The notes beneath the pieces were generated by a model. The model did no database searches. It saw only the letters and a list, made by a program, of their open reading frames with translations, and was not told the origin of the DNA. A stretch of DNA of 64,000 nt from Chrysemys picta bellii (taxonomy: Eukaryota; Chordata; Testudines; Emydidae): the NCBI RefSeq assembly GCF_011386835.1, contig NW_027052979.1, forward strand, positions 17,001-81,000. The letters are read 5' to 3'. Positions within the stretch are counted from its first letter, which is position 1; each line of letters begins with the position of its first letter. Both the position numbers and the translations under genes were made by a program. Shown here piece after piece: positions 45,961-56,850 of the stretch.

Positions 45961-48031
45961 CTACTGGGGTGGAATGGGAAGGTGTATGGAGCCTCCCCCC
46001 CCCCGAGTTCTTACACGTCTGGGTGAGGAGGATACGGAACATGGGGAGGGTGGAGGGTGGAACAGTTGCTGAAGCGGCAGTCTGTTTTCCAGCAGCCGTT
46101 CCTGAACCTCCACCAGACGCCGGAGCAGCCCCAGCGTTGCATCCTTCATCCTCTGGTCTTCCTGCCGCCACCTCTCATCTCGAGCGTCTCTCCTCTCCTC
46201 ACGTTGGTCCCTCCTCTCCTCACGTTGGTCCCTCCTCTCCTCACGTTCACTGACTTCTTTCCTATACTTTGAAACTGTTTCCTTCCACTCATTCACATGA
46301 GCTCTGTCACTGCGGCTGGATTCCATAATTTCCGAAAACATCTCCTCTCGCGTTCTCTTCTTACGACGCCTTATCTGTGATAACCTTCGGGATGGAGGAG
46401 GGAGGCTTGAGGAATTTGCAGCTGCTGTAGGGAGGGGAAAAAAGAGAGAATTGTTTTAAAAGCTACATTTTGCAGAACAATGCTTATACTCTTTCACGGT
46501 GACCAACACTGTTCACATTACATAGCACATGTGATTTCTGTGCAAGGTCGCATTTTGCCTCTTAATGCTGAGTGCCTGTGGCTTTGCTGCTAGAGATCAC
46601 AGGTCTGGGCAACAGAATTCGGCTTGCATGCGGCCATGGTAAGCTTCTGCGCCCTCCTTTCCCACATACCAAGCATAGCTTGTAGAGTGCTGCAGAAGCC
46701 TGGCCAATCTCAGCCAGTGTGGGGGGGGCAGTGTGGGGGGGCTTGTCTGGGCCCCTTCAGGCAAGTAGAGTGCTGCGGTTTTTCTGTTAACATTCAGCAG
46801 CACCAGAAAACAAACTAACCACCCCCCCCCCTCTCGCCATGAATTCTCTGGGATGATCGCTGTACCCCTCCCCCCCACCGCGTGGCTGGTAACAGGGAAG
46901 ATCCCTGCTAGCCAAACGCGAAAAACTCAGGGCCAATTTCCCATCTGCGCTTGGCTAACTGCAGGGAAGGATTTATTTTCCGCCACAGGCAAACAGCCAA
47001 GTAGGAACGGCCACCTCTGTCCCCTTAATTAAGTTCCCGTATTTCAACCAGGTTACCAGGAGTGATATCACTCTCCTGAGGATTACACAACAAGATAAAG
47101 AACGGATGTTGCTTGAATGCCAGCAAACACCGGGACCATACGCTGCCAGGCTTTGTCAGGCAATGATACCAGATTACTTGCTGCAAGCATGGCGTGGTCA
47201 AGTGCCCTACCATGGAGGAGGGAATAAGGATGCACTGCCCAGAAACCTTCTGGCAAGGCTTTCGGAGTACCTCCAGGAGAGCTTCATGGAGATGTCCCTG
47301 GAGGATTTCTGCTCCATCCCCATACACGTTAACAGACTTTTCCAGTAGCTACAGACTTTTCCAGTAGCTGAACTGACCGCGAATGCAAAGTCAGGCAAAC
47401 TAATCATTAAAAACCATTTGCTTTTAAAACAAGTTTTATATTTTAAAAGGTAAACTCACCTGAGGTCCCTTCCATGGGGTCAGAGTCTTGGGTACTGGCT
47501 TGGGAGGCTTGGGAGGGTACTTCAGTCAGGGTGATAAAAAGATCCTGGCTGTTGGGGAGAACGGAGTGCTGTGTGCTCTCTGCAAGCTCCTCCTCATCCT
47601 CCTCCTCTCCTCCATCGGCAGAATCCTCAGGCGTCGCTGATGAGACTATCCCCGACCCAGAATCCACGAACACAGGTGGGGTAGTGGTGGCAGCCCCCCC
47701 TAGAATTGCATGCAGCTCGGCGTAGAAGCGGCATGTCCGCGGCTCTGACCCGGAGCGACCGTTTGCCTCCTGTTTTTTGATAGGCTTGTCTGAGCTCCTT
47801 GACTTTCACACGGCACTGCTCAGAGTCCCTATTGTGGCCTCTCTCCATCATGCCCTTGGAGATTTTTTCAAAAGTTTTTGCATTTCGTCTTTTAGAACGA
47901 AGTTCTGCAAGCACTGAATCCTCTCCCCATACAGCGATCAGATCCAGTACCTCCCGTACGGTCCATGCTGGTGCTCTTTTTCGATTATCAGCCTGCATGG
48001 TTACCTGTGCTGATGAGCTATCTGTGGTCAC
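45961..48031 (-). pseudogene. Harbinger Myb/SANT-like accessory gene, one frameshift
   Basis: Exon 1 (48031-47460) starts MTTDSSSAQVTMQ. It carries a trihelix Myb/SANT-like domain: RKRAPAWTVREVLDLIAVWG ... RGHNRDSEQCRVKVKELRQ. An apparent 2-bp loss after AYQKT shifts the frame; the true frame resumes to GSGIVSSATPEDSADGGEEE. A GTGAGT donor at 47459 and a CTACAG acceptor at 46425 define a phase-1 intron of about 1 kb. Exon 2 (46424-45961) reads RRRKKRTREEMFSEIMESS, then a coiled-coil with three REERRDQ-type heptads, ending at TAG 45961-45963. Known partners of this kind bind the termini and recruit the transposase. Confidence 0.8.
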
Positions 48032-48780
48032 CTGTGCTCTCCACGCTGGGCAAACAGGAAATGGAATTCAAATGTTCGCGGGGCTTTTCCTGTCTACCTG
48101 GCCAGTGCATCCGAGTTTAGATTGCTGTCCAGAGCGGTCACAATGATGCACTGTGGGATAGCTCCCGGAGGCCAATACCATCGAATTGCGGCCACACTAA
48201 CCCTAATTCGAATAGCTAAAATCGATTTTGGCACTACTCCGCTCGTCGGGGTGGAGTACAGAAATCGATTTAAAGGGCCCTTTACATCGAAATAAATAGC
48301 GTCGTTGTGTGGACGGTTGCAGGGTTAATTCGAATTAAAGCTGATAAATCCGAATTAAAGTCGTAGTGTAGACCAGGCCATAGACTCTAAGGTCAGAAGG
48401 GACCATTATGATCATCTAGTCTGACCTCCCGCATGATGTGGGCCACAAAACCTGACCCACCCACTCCTGGAAGAATTCTCTCCCTTGACTTAGCTGTTGA
48501 ACTCCCCAAATCATTATTTAAAGACTTCAAGTTGCTGAGAATCCTCCAGCAAGCGACCCCTGCCCCATGCTGCGGAGGAAGGCGAAAAACCTCCAGGGCC
48601 TCTGCCAATCTACCCTGGAGGAAAATTCCTTCCTGACCCCAAATATGGCGATTAGCTGAACCCCGAGCATGCGGGCAAGATTCTCTAGCCAGTCCTCCTG
48701 GAAAAGTTCTCTGTAGTAACTTTTAATATCCCATCATTGACCATTGTTATTGACCTATTGACTAAAATCACTGTATCCCA

Positions 48781-50613
48781 TCAAACCATCCCCTCCATAA
48801 ACTTATCAAGCTTAATCTTAAAGCCAGAGAGGTCTTTCGCCCCCACTGTTTCCCTTGGAAGGCTGTTCCAAAACTTCACCCCTCTGATGGTTAGAAACCG
48901 TCGTCTAATTTCAAGCCTAAACTTCCCGACGGCCAGTTTATATCCATTCGTTCTAGTGTCCACATTAGTACTGAGCTGAAATAATTCCTCTCCCTCCCTG
49001 GTATTTATCCCTCTGATATATTTAAAGAGAGCAATCATATCCTCCCTCAGCCTTCTTTTGGTTAAGGTAAACAAACCGAGCTCCTCGAGTCTCCTTTCAT
49101 ACGACAGATTTTCCATTCCTCGGATCATCCTAGTGGCCCTTCTTTGTACCCGTTCCAGTTTGATTTCATCCTTTTTAAACATGGGAGACCAGAACTGCAC
49201 ACAGTACTCCAAATGAGGTCTCACCAGTGCCTTGTATAACGAAACCAGCACCTCCTTATCCCTACTAGAAATACCTCGCCTAATGCCTCCCAAGACAGCA
49301 TTAGCTTTTTTCATGGCCACGTCACATTGCCGACTCATAATCATCCTGCGATCAACCAGGACTCCGAGGTCCTTCTCCTCTTCCGTTACATCCAACTGAT
49401 GCGTCCCCAGCTTATAACTAAAATTCTTGTTAGTTATCCCTAAATGCATAACCTTACACTTCTCACTATTAAATTTCATCTTATTACTATTACTCCAGTT
49501 TACAAGGTCATCCAAATCTCCCTGCAGGATATTCCGATCCTTCTCCGAATTGGCAATACCTCCCAACTTTGTGTCATCCGCAAACTTTATCAGCCCACTC
49601 CTACATTTGGTTCCGAGGTCAGTAATGAATAGAGTAAATAAAATTGGACCCAAAACCGAACCTTGAGGAACTCCACTGGTAACCTCCCTCCAACCTGACA
49701 GTTCACCTTTTAGTACGACCCGCTGCAGTCTCCCCTTTAACCAGTTCCTTATCCACCTCTGGATTTTCATATCGATCCCCATCTTTTCCAATTTAACCAA
49801 TAATTCCTCATGCGGTACCGTATCGAACGCTTTACTGAAATCGAGGTATATTAGATCCACTGCATTTCCTTTATCTAAAAAATCTGTTACTTTCTCAAAG
49901 AAGGAGATCAGGTTGGTTTGGCACGATCTACCTTTCGTAAAACCGTGTTGTAATTTGTCCCAATTGGCATTGACCTCAAGGTCCTTAACTACTTTCTCCT
50001 TCAAAATTTTTTCCAAGACCTTGCATATTACAGATGTTAGACTAACAGGCCTGTAGTTACCCGGGTCACTTTTTTTCCCCTTCTTGAAAATAGGAACCAC
50101 ATTAGCTATTCTCCAGTCAAACGGTACCACCCCCGAGTTTATGGATTCATTAAAAATTATCGCTAACGGTCTTGCAATTTCCCACGCCAGTTCTTTTAAT
50201 ATTCTCGGATGAAGATCATCCGGTCCGCCCGATTTAGTCCCGTTAAGCTGTTCGAGTTTGGCTTCTACCTCGGATACAGTAATGTCAATCCCCACTCCTT
50301 TATTCCCATCCGTCTCGCTTCTACTATTCCTCAGCCTTTCATTAGCCTCATTAAATACCGATGCAAAATATTCATTTAGATATTGTGCCATGCCTAGATT
50401 ATCCTTAATCTCCACTCCATCTACAGTCTTAAGCGGTTCCACTTCTTCTTTCTTTGTTTTCTTCCTATTTATATGGCTATAAAAGCTCTTACTATTGGTT
50501 TTAATTCCCCTCGCAAGGTCCAACTCTACTCGGCTTTTTGCTTTTCTCACTCCATCTCTACATGCTCTGACCTCAATAAGGTAGGTTTCTTTGCTGATCC
50601 CCCCCTCTTCCAT
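48781..50613 (-). pseudogene. CR1 ORF2 reverse transcriptase (long open part)
   Basis: A 610-residue uninterrupted frame with the complete [86 protein letters not shown] and the active site FADDTKLGGIA. The C-terminal tail ends GFKIKLDKFMEGMV, the CR1 terminus. The catalytic domain is intact here, but an extra G in a G-run near 50600 separates it from the upstream part. In life this enzyme primes on the nicked target and copies the CR1 RNA. Confidence 0.9.
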
Positions 50614-51750
50614 TCCCTGTACACTTCCTGTTTTTTCTTAATGACCCCTCTGAGATGCTTGCTCATCCAGCTCGGTCTAAATCTCCCGCCTATGAACCGT
50701 TTTCCCTTTCTTGGGATACACGCCTCTGACAGCTCCTGCAACTTCAACTTGAAATAATCCCAGGCGCCTTCCACCTTTAGATCCTAAATATGTTAGTCCA
50801 ATCCACTTCCCTAACCAGTCTCCTTAATTTATTAAAGTTAGCCCTTTTGAAATCGTAAACCTTAGTCTCCGATTTAATTCTGTTAATCTTTCCATTTAGT
50901 TCAAACTGAATTAGCTCATGATCACTTGAGCCAAGGTTGTCCCCTACAACCATTTCCTCAACGAGGTCCTCACTACTCACCAGCACCAAATCTAAAATGG
51001 CATCCCCCCTCGTCGGTTCAGCAACTACTTGATGAAGGAATCCATCAGCTATTACGTCTAGGAAAATCTGAGCCCTATTATTGTTACTAGCATTTGTTCC
51101 CCAATCTATATCTGGGAAGTTAAAGTCTCCCATGATTACACAGTTCCTATTAGTATTTACTTCCCTAAAAACGTTAATGAGTTCTCTGTCCATATCCAGG
51201 CTAGATCCCGGCGGTCTATAGCACACCCCAAGCACTATCCCAGGGGAGGCTCTAGTAGTTTTTTTACCCAATGTGAGTAATGCCCAGACAGACTCCGTCT
51301 TAGCCATTCCATTGCTTATTATTTCTTTACAGTTTACCTCATTATTGACATACAATGCTACTCCCCCACCTTTACCTTTGATCCAGTCTTTCCTAAACAG
51401 CACATACCCTTCCATACCTGTACTCCAGTCATGACTACTGTTCCACCACGTTTCAGTTATTCCTACGATATCTGGTTTCATTTCTCGGACAGGAGCTCCA
51501 ATTCCTCCATTTTGTTACCTAGGCTTCTCGCATTGGTGTATAAACATCTTAATTTATGCCTTTTGGCCTCTCTCACATTCGTTCTCCCATTTGATATGGA
51601 CACCGTACTGCTAGTATGACCCATTAGGCTGGTATCCACCCCCCCCCTCCTTATGTCCAATCTCTTCCCCTTGGCTGTATCTGTTCTTATCTCATTGTTC
51701 TCCCTCTCAATGTTATAATCTGGTGTGGAGATTAACTGGACATCTCCCAA
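50547..51750 (-). pseudogene. CR1 ORF2 endonuclease and linker (frameshifted)
   Basis: Three frames: 51750-51478 with KLRCLYTNARSLGNKMEELE, 51481-50777 with PDIVGITETWWNSSHDW, GGGVALYVNN, CVIMGDFNFPDIDW and GSSDHELIQF (the APE-type nuclease with its catalytic E, D, N and H motifs), and 50774-50547 with the linker. One-base shifts near 51480, 50776 and 50600 break an otherwise well-preserved endonuclease. Confidence 0.88.
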
Positions 51751-51767
51751 CCGTCTCCCCCAAATTC

Positions 51768-52876
51768 CTAGTTTAAAGCTCTTTTGATGAGATGAGCCAG
51801 CCTCCCTCCCAGAAGTCTATTTCCTTCCCTACTCAGGTGAAGTCTGTCCCGTGAGAACAGTTTTCTGTCCCCGAAAACCTCCCAGTGGCCATACATCCCA
51901 AAGCCCTCTTTATAGCACCACTCCCTTAGCCAACTATTTGTCATCACAATCCTTTCACCCTTTTACTGCCCTTCTCTAGGAACAGGCAGAATCCCACTGA
52001 AGATGATCTGAGCCTCGAATTCCTTAAGCGTCTTCCCCAGCCTGGCATAATCTCCCTTGATTACTCTAGCGAGAACCTAGCCGTATCATTTGTTCCTACG
52101 TGAAGGATGATCAAGGGTTTCTTACCTGCTCCTTTTAGGATCCTTTTCAGCCACAAGTCCACATCCCGTATCTTAGCGCCCGGGAGACAGCACACCCTTC
52201 TGTTCTCTGGGTCCGCCCTGGTTACAGGCCTGTCCAGCCTCCTCAGTAAGGAGTCCCCAATCACATACACTTGCCTTTGCCTGATGGCAGTGCGATCTAC
52301 TAATCTATCCCCTGTTCCTTCTAGTTGCAACCCTTGTCCATTCCTATTTTCACTTATAGTCCCGCTTACGTCATCCTGTATCCTCCCGGGACCCAGAATT
52401 GGTGCTGTCTCCATCAACTCCTCCCCTCTTTCTATGGGACTAGCTGCTCGTCTCTTTTTCCTCACCCTGCCCCCTTCAGTTACCACCTGCTGCACCCCTT
52501 CCTCGTTCTCCAAACACCCAAACCTGTTCCTGAGTTCTATTTCTCCTTCACTGGCCCTCCTTTTCCTTTGCCTGCTTCTCACAGTCACATGCTTCCACTG
52601 CCCTTGTTCTCCCCCCGACATTCCCCCCTCACAGGTCTTAGCCCCTGCTACCACCTGTGCCCCTGAGCATTCCCCTTCAGCCCCCACTTGCCTTTGCTCC
52701 ATCAGGTGCTCGAACCCCCTTCTAAACTCTATCAGGGTATCTACCTGCATCTCCAAGCCTCAGATCTTTTCTTCCAGCAGTTCTATTAGGCGGCATTTCA
52801 TGCACACATACCTCTGTTCAGGTACCGCTGCTAGGACCATGTACATACCGCAGCTGCCGCATGCAATCATCTGCAT
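51768..52876 (-). pseudogene. CR1 ORF1: zinc finger, coiled coil and SGNH esterase
   Basis: Reading from ATG 52876, a short Cys motif (CGSCGMYMVL ... VCMKCRL) is followed by a leucine-rich LIELLEEKI segment. TGA at 52762-52760 sits where the family appears to have an arginine (CGA), a CpG-type change. The long frame 52756-52061 carries the esterase: block I VIGDSLLRRL (catalytic S) and block III LHVGTNDTA. After a frameshift near 52061 and a TAA near 51965 it continues to block V SRDRLHLSREGNRLLG (catalytic D and H). It ends at TAG 51768. CR1-group ORF1 proteins with esterase domains are known; the domain's role is thought to involve membranes or RNP assembly. Confidence 0.85.
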
Positions 52877-52989
52877 TGTCACCTGCGGCTTGGCTCATGG
52901 CTGCTGTTGCCTGGGCCCGCCTGCTCAGCTGTGCCCTCTGCACCTGGGGAAACACAGCACACAGGGCACCATGCCCTCCTGCCTCCCCT

Positions 52990-53240
52990 TCCACCTCCTC
53001 CAATGGAACTCCCACTCAAACTCCTGTTAGCAGCCCTGTTCACTGCCTCCTGTGCCGCTGCTCGCAGCTGTTGCCGCTGCCTGGCTGGGTGACCGCTTTT
53101 ATAGGCCCTCTCCTCAGCCAAGCTCCACCCCCAATGAGGGCTCATGCTGCCCCTACAGGCCTCTACACATACAAGCAATACAAAGACAGACACAAATACA
53201 GGTACCTTCTCCTCCAATGGAACTCCCACTCAAAGATCTG
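52990..53240 (-). promoter_or_regulatory. CR1 5' region with repeated block
   Basis: CCAATGGAACTCCCACTCAA occurs at about 53000 and again at 53214, with the ORF1 start downstream on the minus strand. Repeated 5' units are a plausible internal promoter region; this is inference. The exact 5' end is not defined. Confidence 0.4.
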
Positions 53241-53750
53241 TGTGTGTCAGGGCACTGGGGGTCTGTGTGGGGCATTGTTTAGTTGTGGTGGTGGGGCTGT
53301 GGGGAAGGGCACTGGGAGGGAGGGAAAACCCATATAAATTGACACAAATTGCAAATTAAAACTTTTTAAATGTATAAGCATTTTACTCACTTGGGCGCAT
53401 TTGCCTCATGGCACACAAATTTGAACTCTGCTTCAAAAATTTGCACAGAAGAAATTTTTCTTTTACCTTAATTATACTATCTTAGGAGCCCGCTATAACA
53501 TAGTACCAAGGTTCAATACAAAGTCATATAAAAGTTATACAAAAATGCATAATGCAGAGAGTTATCTACAACTGCATTGATTGACTGCTGTGTGCAGTAA
53601 TATAGTGACCCCTGGACCTACAGGCTTCCACACACCACAAAAAGTGCCTTGCTAGTGTGCCATGCGCCGTGAGATATCTCTTCTCTTTGTGTGTGACTGT
53701 GAGTGTTTCCCTTGTGTGTGAATTTATTCAACAAAATCTTGAGCTTCATA
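53241..53750. other. Leader of the hAT element, limits unknown
   Basis: Between the CR1 5' end and the hAT transposase frame there is A/T-rich DNA with no frame. It may include the hAT terminus, but I could not find a matched inverted repeat. Confidence 0.3.
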
Positions 53751-55468
53751 ATGGATACCATGAGTGAAAAGAAAAAGAGAAAAATAGAATCAGAGCACAG
53801 AGTTTTCAACATTGAATGGACGAATAAATACTTATGTACTATTTCCAAAGACAAAATACTGTGCCTCGTGTGTCGCGAAACGGTAGTCGTTCCGAAAGAA
53901 TACAATGTTCGGTGGCACTTTGAAACTAAGCATCCCAATCTCGCCAAATTGAGCCCAAATGAAAAAATAATTAAAGTAGCCAGTTTAGCGAAAAACCTTA
54001 GTAGAGAACAGCAAATTTTCAAGAAAGTGAGCACTGAGAACGATACAGTTACTAAAGTAAGCTTTAAAATTTCTAAGGAAATTGCTGCTGCTGGGAAATG
54101 CTTCACAGAAGGCGAGTTATTAAAAAAGTGTATGTTGATTGCTATATCTGAGTTATGTCCAGAAAAGAGGGGAATATTTGAGAATGTCAGTCTATCACGC
54201 ATGACTGTACGGAGAAGAATAGCTGACATTTCTACCAATTTAAGTGATCAGTTAAAGCAGAGAGTCAGTGAATTCTGCTTTTACTCCCTAGCTATGGATG
54301 AAAGCACTGATTTAAAAGACACCGCCCAACTTCTTATTTTTATTAGAGGTATTGATAAAAACTTTGAAATTACTGAAGAACTTGCTGGCATGTGCTCCAT
54401 GACGGGTCGCACAACCGGAAAGGAAATCTCCAGTGAAGTGATAAAGTGCATGAATGATAAGTCGGGATTAGATTTCACAAACTTGGTGGCCATTTGTACT
54501 GATGGTGCTCCAGCTATGTGCCAAAAAAATGTTGGAGCAGTTACTCTTCTTGAAGAATTTATCGGGAGAGAAATAACCAAACATCACTGCATTATACATC
54601 AGCAGGTTTTTTGTAGCAAAGTCTTAAAATTTGAGCATGTAATGTCAGTGGTAGTTTCCATTGTAAACTACATCCGTTCTAGAGGACTAAAACATAGGAC
54701 ATTTCAAGCCTTTCTTGAAGGGGTAGACATCGAGTGCAATGACTTAATCTACCATACAGAAATGAGGTGATTGAGTCGAGGAAGAGTGCTCCAGCGTTTC
54801 GTTGCTTTGAAAGAGGAGGTAGCAAAATTCCTAGAAAATGGGCCAATAAAATTCCCAGAGCTTGAAAATGAGTCCTGGAATCAAGATCTCTTTTTCTTTT
54901 GTGATATTACAGCACACCTGAATGATCTCAACATTCAACTTCAGGGAAAAAATCAACTTATCTTTCAAATGTGTGCAGCAGTGAAAGCTTTCAAAATGAA
55001 ATTGAAACTTTTCAGAAGTCAGCTGTCAAAAGGTGAAATGTGTCACTTTCCCACTTGTGCACAGCGTATCCCTCAGCACAAACACGCCAAGTTAGGAGAA
55101 AAATACGCAAAGCACATCATTCTTTTGATTGAAGAATTGGACAGAAGACTTACTTTGTCTAAAGAAGAAGACGTCCAGTTGAAGCTGATTGAAGATCCCT
55201 TTTCTGTGGATCCAGAGGAAGTGCCACTAGATTTGCAGTTGGAGGTTATTGAACTTCAGTGTTCGGCAGTTTACCGAAATAAGCACAGAGAAAGCAGCTT
55301 GCGGCACTTCTACAAAAGTCTGGACACTGAAGTTGCACTGAAAACGTTCAGCATTTTTGGACGCACTTACATATGTGAACAAACATTTTCCATCATGAAC
55401 ATGAATAAAAACAAGCAACGTTCTTCTCTGACTGACGACCATTTGGAAGACATTATGAAAATATCCAC
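53751..55468 (+). pseudogene. hAT transposase with BED zinc finger (one premature stop)
   Basis: Frame 53703-54770, from the likely ATG at 53751 (MDTMSEKKKRK), contains a BED-type finger (CLVCRETVV ... HFETKH). The hAT catalytic region follows: FYSLAMDESTDLKDTAQLL (first D) and VAICTDGAPAMCQKN (second D). A TGA at 54768-54770 interrupts it, and the same frame resumes with LSRGRVLQRFVALKEEV, where relatives have W before LSRGRVL. The C-terminal dimerisation part reads YICEQTFSIMNMNKNKQR. The C-terminus switches to unrelated sequence at about 55468. It resembles hAT-derived GTF2IRD2/ZBED-like proteins, but as a transposon gene it is inactive in this copy. Confidence 0.8.
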
Positions 55469-55700
55469 AAGATGTTCCGGCGAACGCCGTTCTCTGAGTG
55501 GCTCGTAACATCCGAGAGACAATTCCACCAATCAAGGGGTGCAGGCAGCCCAAAGGCAGGCCCCCTATTACATGGGTGCCTGAAGTCTATTCCGACGTTG
55601 GGCTCTCGGCCCGTCAAGCACAGGAACGGATCGATGGTGAACAATTGCTACGGCCGACCGTTCGGCTAAGCGTTGAAGAAGAAGTATGGATTTAGGTATC
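55469..55700 (+). repeat. CpG-rich unknown repeat, possibly a LINE tail
   Basis: Directly after the hAT frame breaks off. One frame reads KGRPPITWVPEVYSDVGLSA then QAQERIDGEQLLRPT, reminiscent of the GRPxxxW ... LAQDRxxWR tail of some LINE polyproteins. Weak resemblance. Confidence 0.3.
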
Positions 55701-55799
55701 TATTGACATCCATGTTTGAAAGTGCTGGCCCAAGTGTCTAAAGAAAAGTGAGATTATATAATGTCAATGGATGGTGAGATGAAGGGTTTTATTTAACTG

Positions 55800-55950
55800 T
55801 CCAAGGGGAACTAGAGGCCTGGATCATACGAACAGCCATATTCGATCAGACCAGTGGTCCATCTAGCCCAGCATTCCATCTTCGGATCGGAGGCTAATCA
55901 GAAGAAAGGGAAAAGGTCATTAATGCCGTGGCTGATGTAATGAACCAGCT
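55800..55950 (-). repeat. CR1 3' tail fragment
   Basis: On the minus strand it contains GGGCTAGATGGACCACTGGTC and CGAATATGGCTGTTCGTATG, a CR1 3' terminus of the same type as at 30120-30405. Confidence 0.65.
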
Positions 55951-56221
55951 ATCTTGCAATTCGTTCCATTATGGAAGGAAGACAGAGACGTGAGAGCAAA
56001 TGCCCTTGGTTTTACACTAACAGTCTTGTCACCCTTTTGTTTAGCTGGAGCCAGTCGCCATCATTCTGCTGAGTACTGGAGTCACTTAAACTCATCCCCA
56101 GCTGCCTACATCTCATGGGGAACAATGCAGGTAATTACCACAGGATCATGCAGGCACTGGCTTCGGGGCTGGGGTGGTGGCTCAGCTGACCTCCTCCAGT
56201 CACCAACTTCTCTGTGGGAAC

Positions 56222-56457
56222 TCAGGGCCCTCCTGAGTCCCATCGGTGGCTTTGGGAAAGGTCCGGGCCACCCAAGAGATCTCTGTCAGGAGCATTTTCC
56301 CTCTCCTCCTGGCCAGTCAAGCAGCAGAAGAGGTTCCTGAATCTAGCTCCTAGGGTCTGAGGTGACTGGTTTCTGCCACCATCCCGAACTTGCTGAATGG
56401 CCCGTGAGACACTGACACGGACAGAGGAATCCGGATCTTGCTGCAGGCCACTGAGAG
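56222..56457 (-). CDS. MROH family gene, probable terminal exon
   Basis: The acceptor TGTCTCAG precedes the exon. The frame is entered with two bases completing a split codon, then reads LSGLQQDPDSSVRVSVSRAI, a last HEAT repeat, followed by a polar tail ending RWDSGGP and TGA (56224-56222). The entry phase fits the one-base overhang of exon 57947-58046. The tail is not a conserved MROH feature, so a further splice inside this exon is possible. MROH proteins are long HEAT-repeat scaffolds; molecular roles are poorly known. Confidence 0.55.
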
Positions 56458-56543
56458 CTGAGACAGAGAGAGGAAGCTCAGGTCAAAACACATATCGTAT
56501 TAGCATGCCCTAGCACCTGCACCATGGGCCTCTGTATCTTCCA

Positions 56544-56850
56544 CAGGGGCGGCTCTATGTTTTTTGCCACCCCAAGCACGGCAGTCAGGCGGCCTTTGGT
56601 GGCATGCCTGCGGGCGGTCCGCTGGTCACGCGGATTCAGCGGCGTTTCTGTCGGTGATCTGCCGGTCCCGCGCCTTCAGCGTACCTGCTGCCGAATTGCC
56701 GCCGAAGCTGTGGGACCGGCGGTCCTCCCGCAGGCATGCCGCCGAAGGCTGCCTGACTGCCGCCCTCACGGCGACCGGCACGCCGCCCCCCCCCCGAGGC
56801 TTGCCATCCCAGGTACACACTTGCTGCGCTGGTGCCTGGAGCCGCCCCTG
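56544..56850. mobile_element. hAT MITE, 307 bp, exact 8-bp duplication, in an MROH intron
   Basis: Flanked by ATCTTCCA at 56536-56543 and 56851-56858. Inverted ends CAGGGGCGGCTC and GAGCCGCCCCTG. The interior has complementary GGCATGCCTGCGGG and CCCGCAGGCATGCC blocks. The identical duplication and clean ends suggest a fairly young insertion. Non-coding. Confidence 0.9.

Larger units (their letters stand above)
44015..48379. mobile_element. Complete two-gene PIF/Harbinger transposon, 4,365 bp
   Basis: Termini GGGTATGTCTACACTACG and, inverted, GGCCTGGTCTACACTACG, flanked by the 3-bp duplication ATA (44012-44014 and 48380-48382). Subterminal AATTCGGATTT/AAATCCGAATT blocks are repeated inside both ends. 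It carries the two genes diagnostic of Harbinger: a DDE transposase (plus strand) and a Myb/SANT-like DNA-binding protein (minus strand). They are convergent, with stops 255 bp apart and poly(A) signals between them. The insertion is in a CR1 tail. Confidence 0.92.
43993..53240 (-). mobile_element. Near full-length CR1 LINE, split by a Harbinger transposon
   Basis: A minus-strand CR1. The 5' region lies near 53240, then ORF1 (52876-51768), ORF2 (51750-48781) and the 3' UTR. The terminal CTATGAGTCTATGAG-like tail is cut in two by the Harbinger element at 44015-48379. The 5' region contains the phrase CCAATGGAACTCCCACTCAA twice, about 213 bp apart, suggesting repeated promoter or 5' UTR units. 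Total CR1 sequence is about 4.9 kb. Lesions (three in each ORF) show it is no longer active. Confidence 0.9.

Noticed and set aside
47460..48031. Host MSANTD/NAIF1-type gene
   Set aside because: It is inside the Harbinger element and frameshifted.
52107..53030. 307-codon plus-strand frame
   Set aside because: It is the complement of the CR1 ORF1 coding region and has no family features.
53618..54238. 206-codon minus-strand frame
   Set aside because: Antisense shadow of the hAT transposase.
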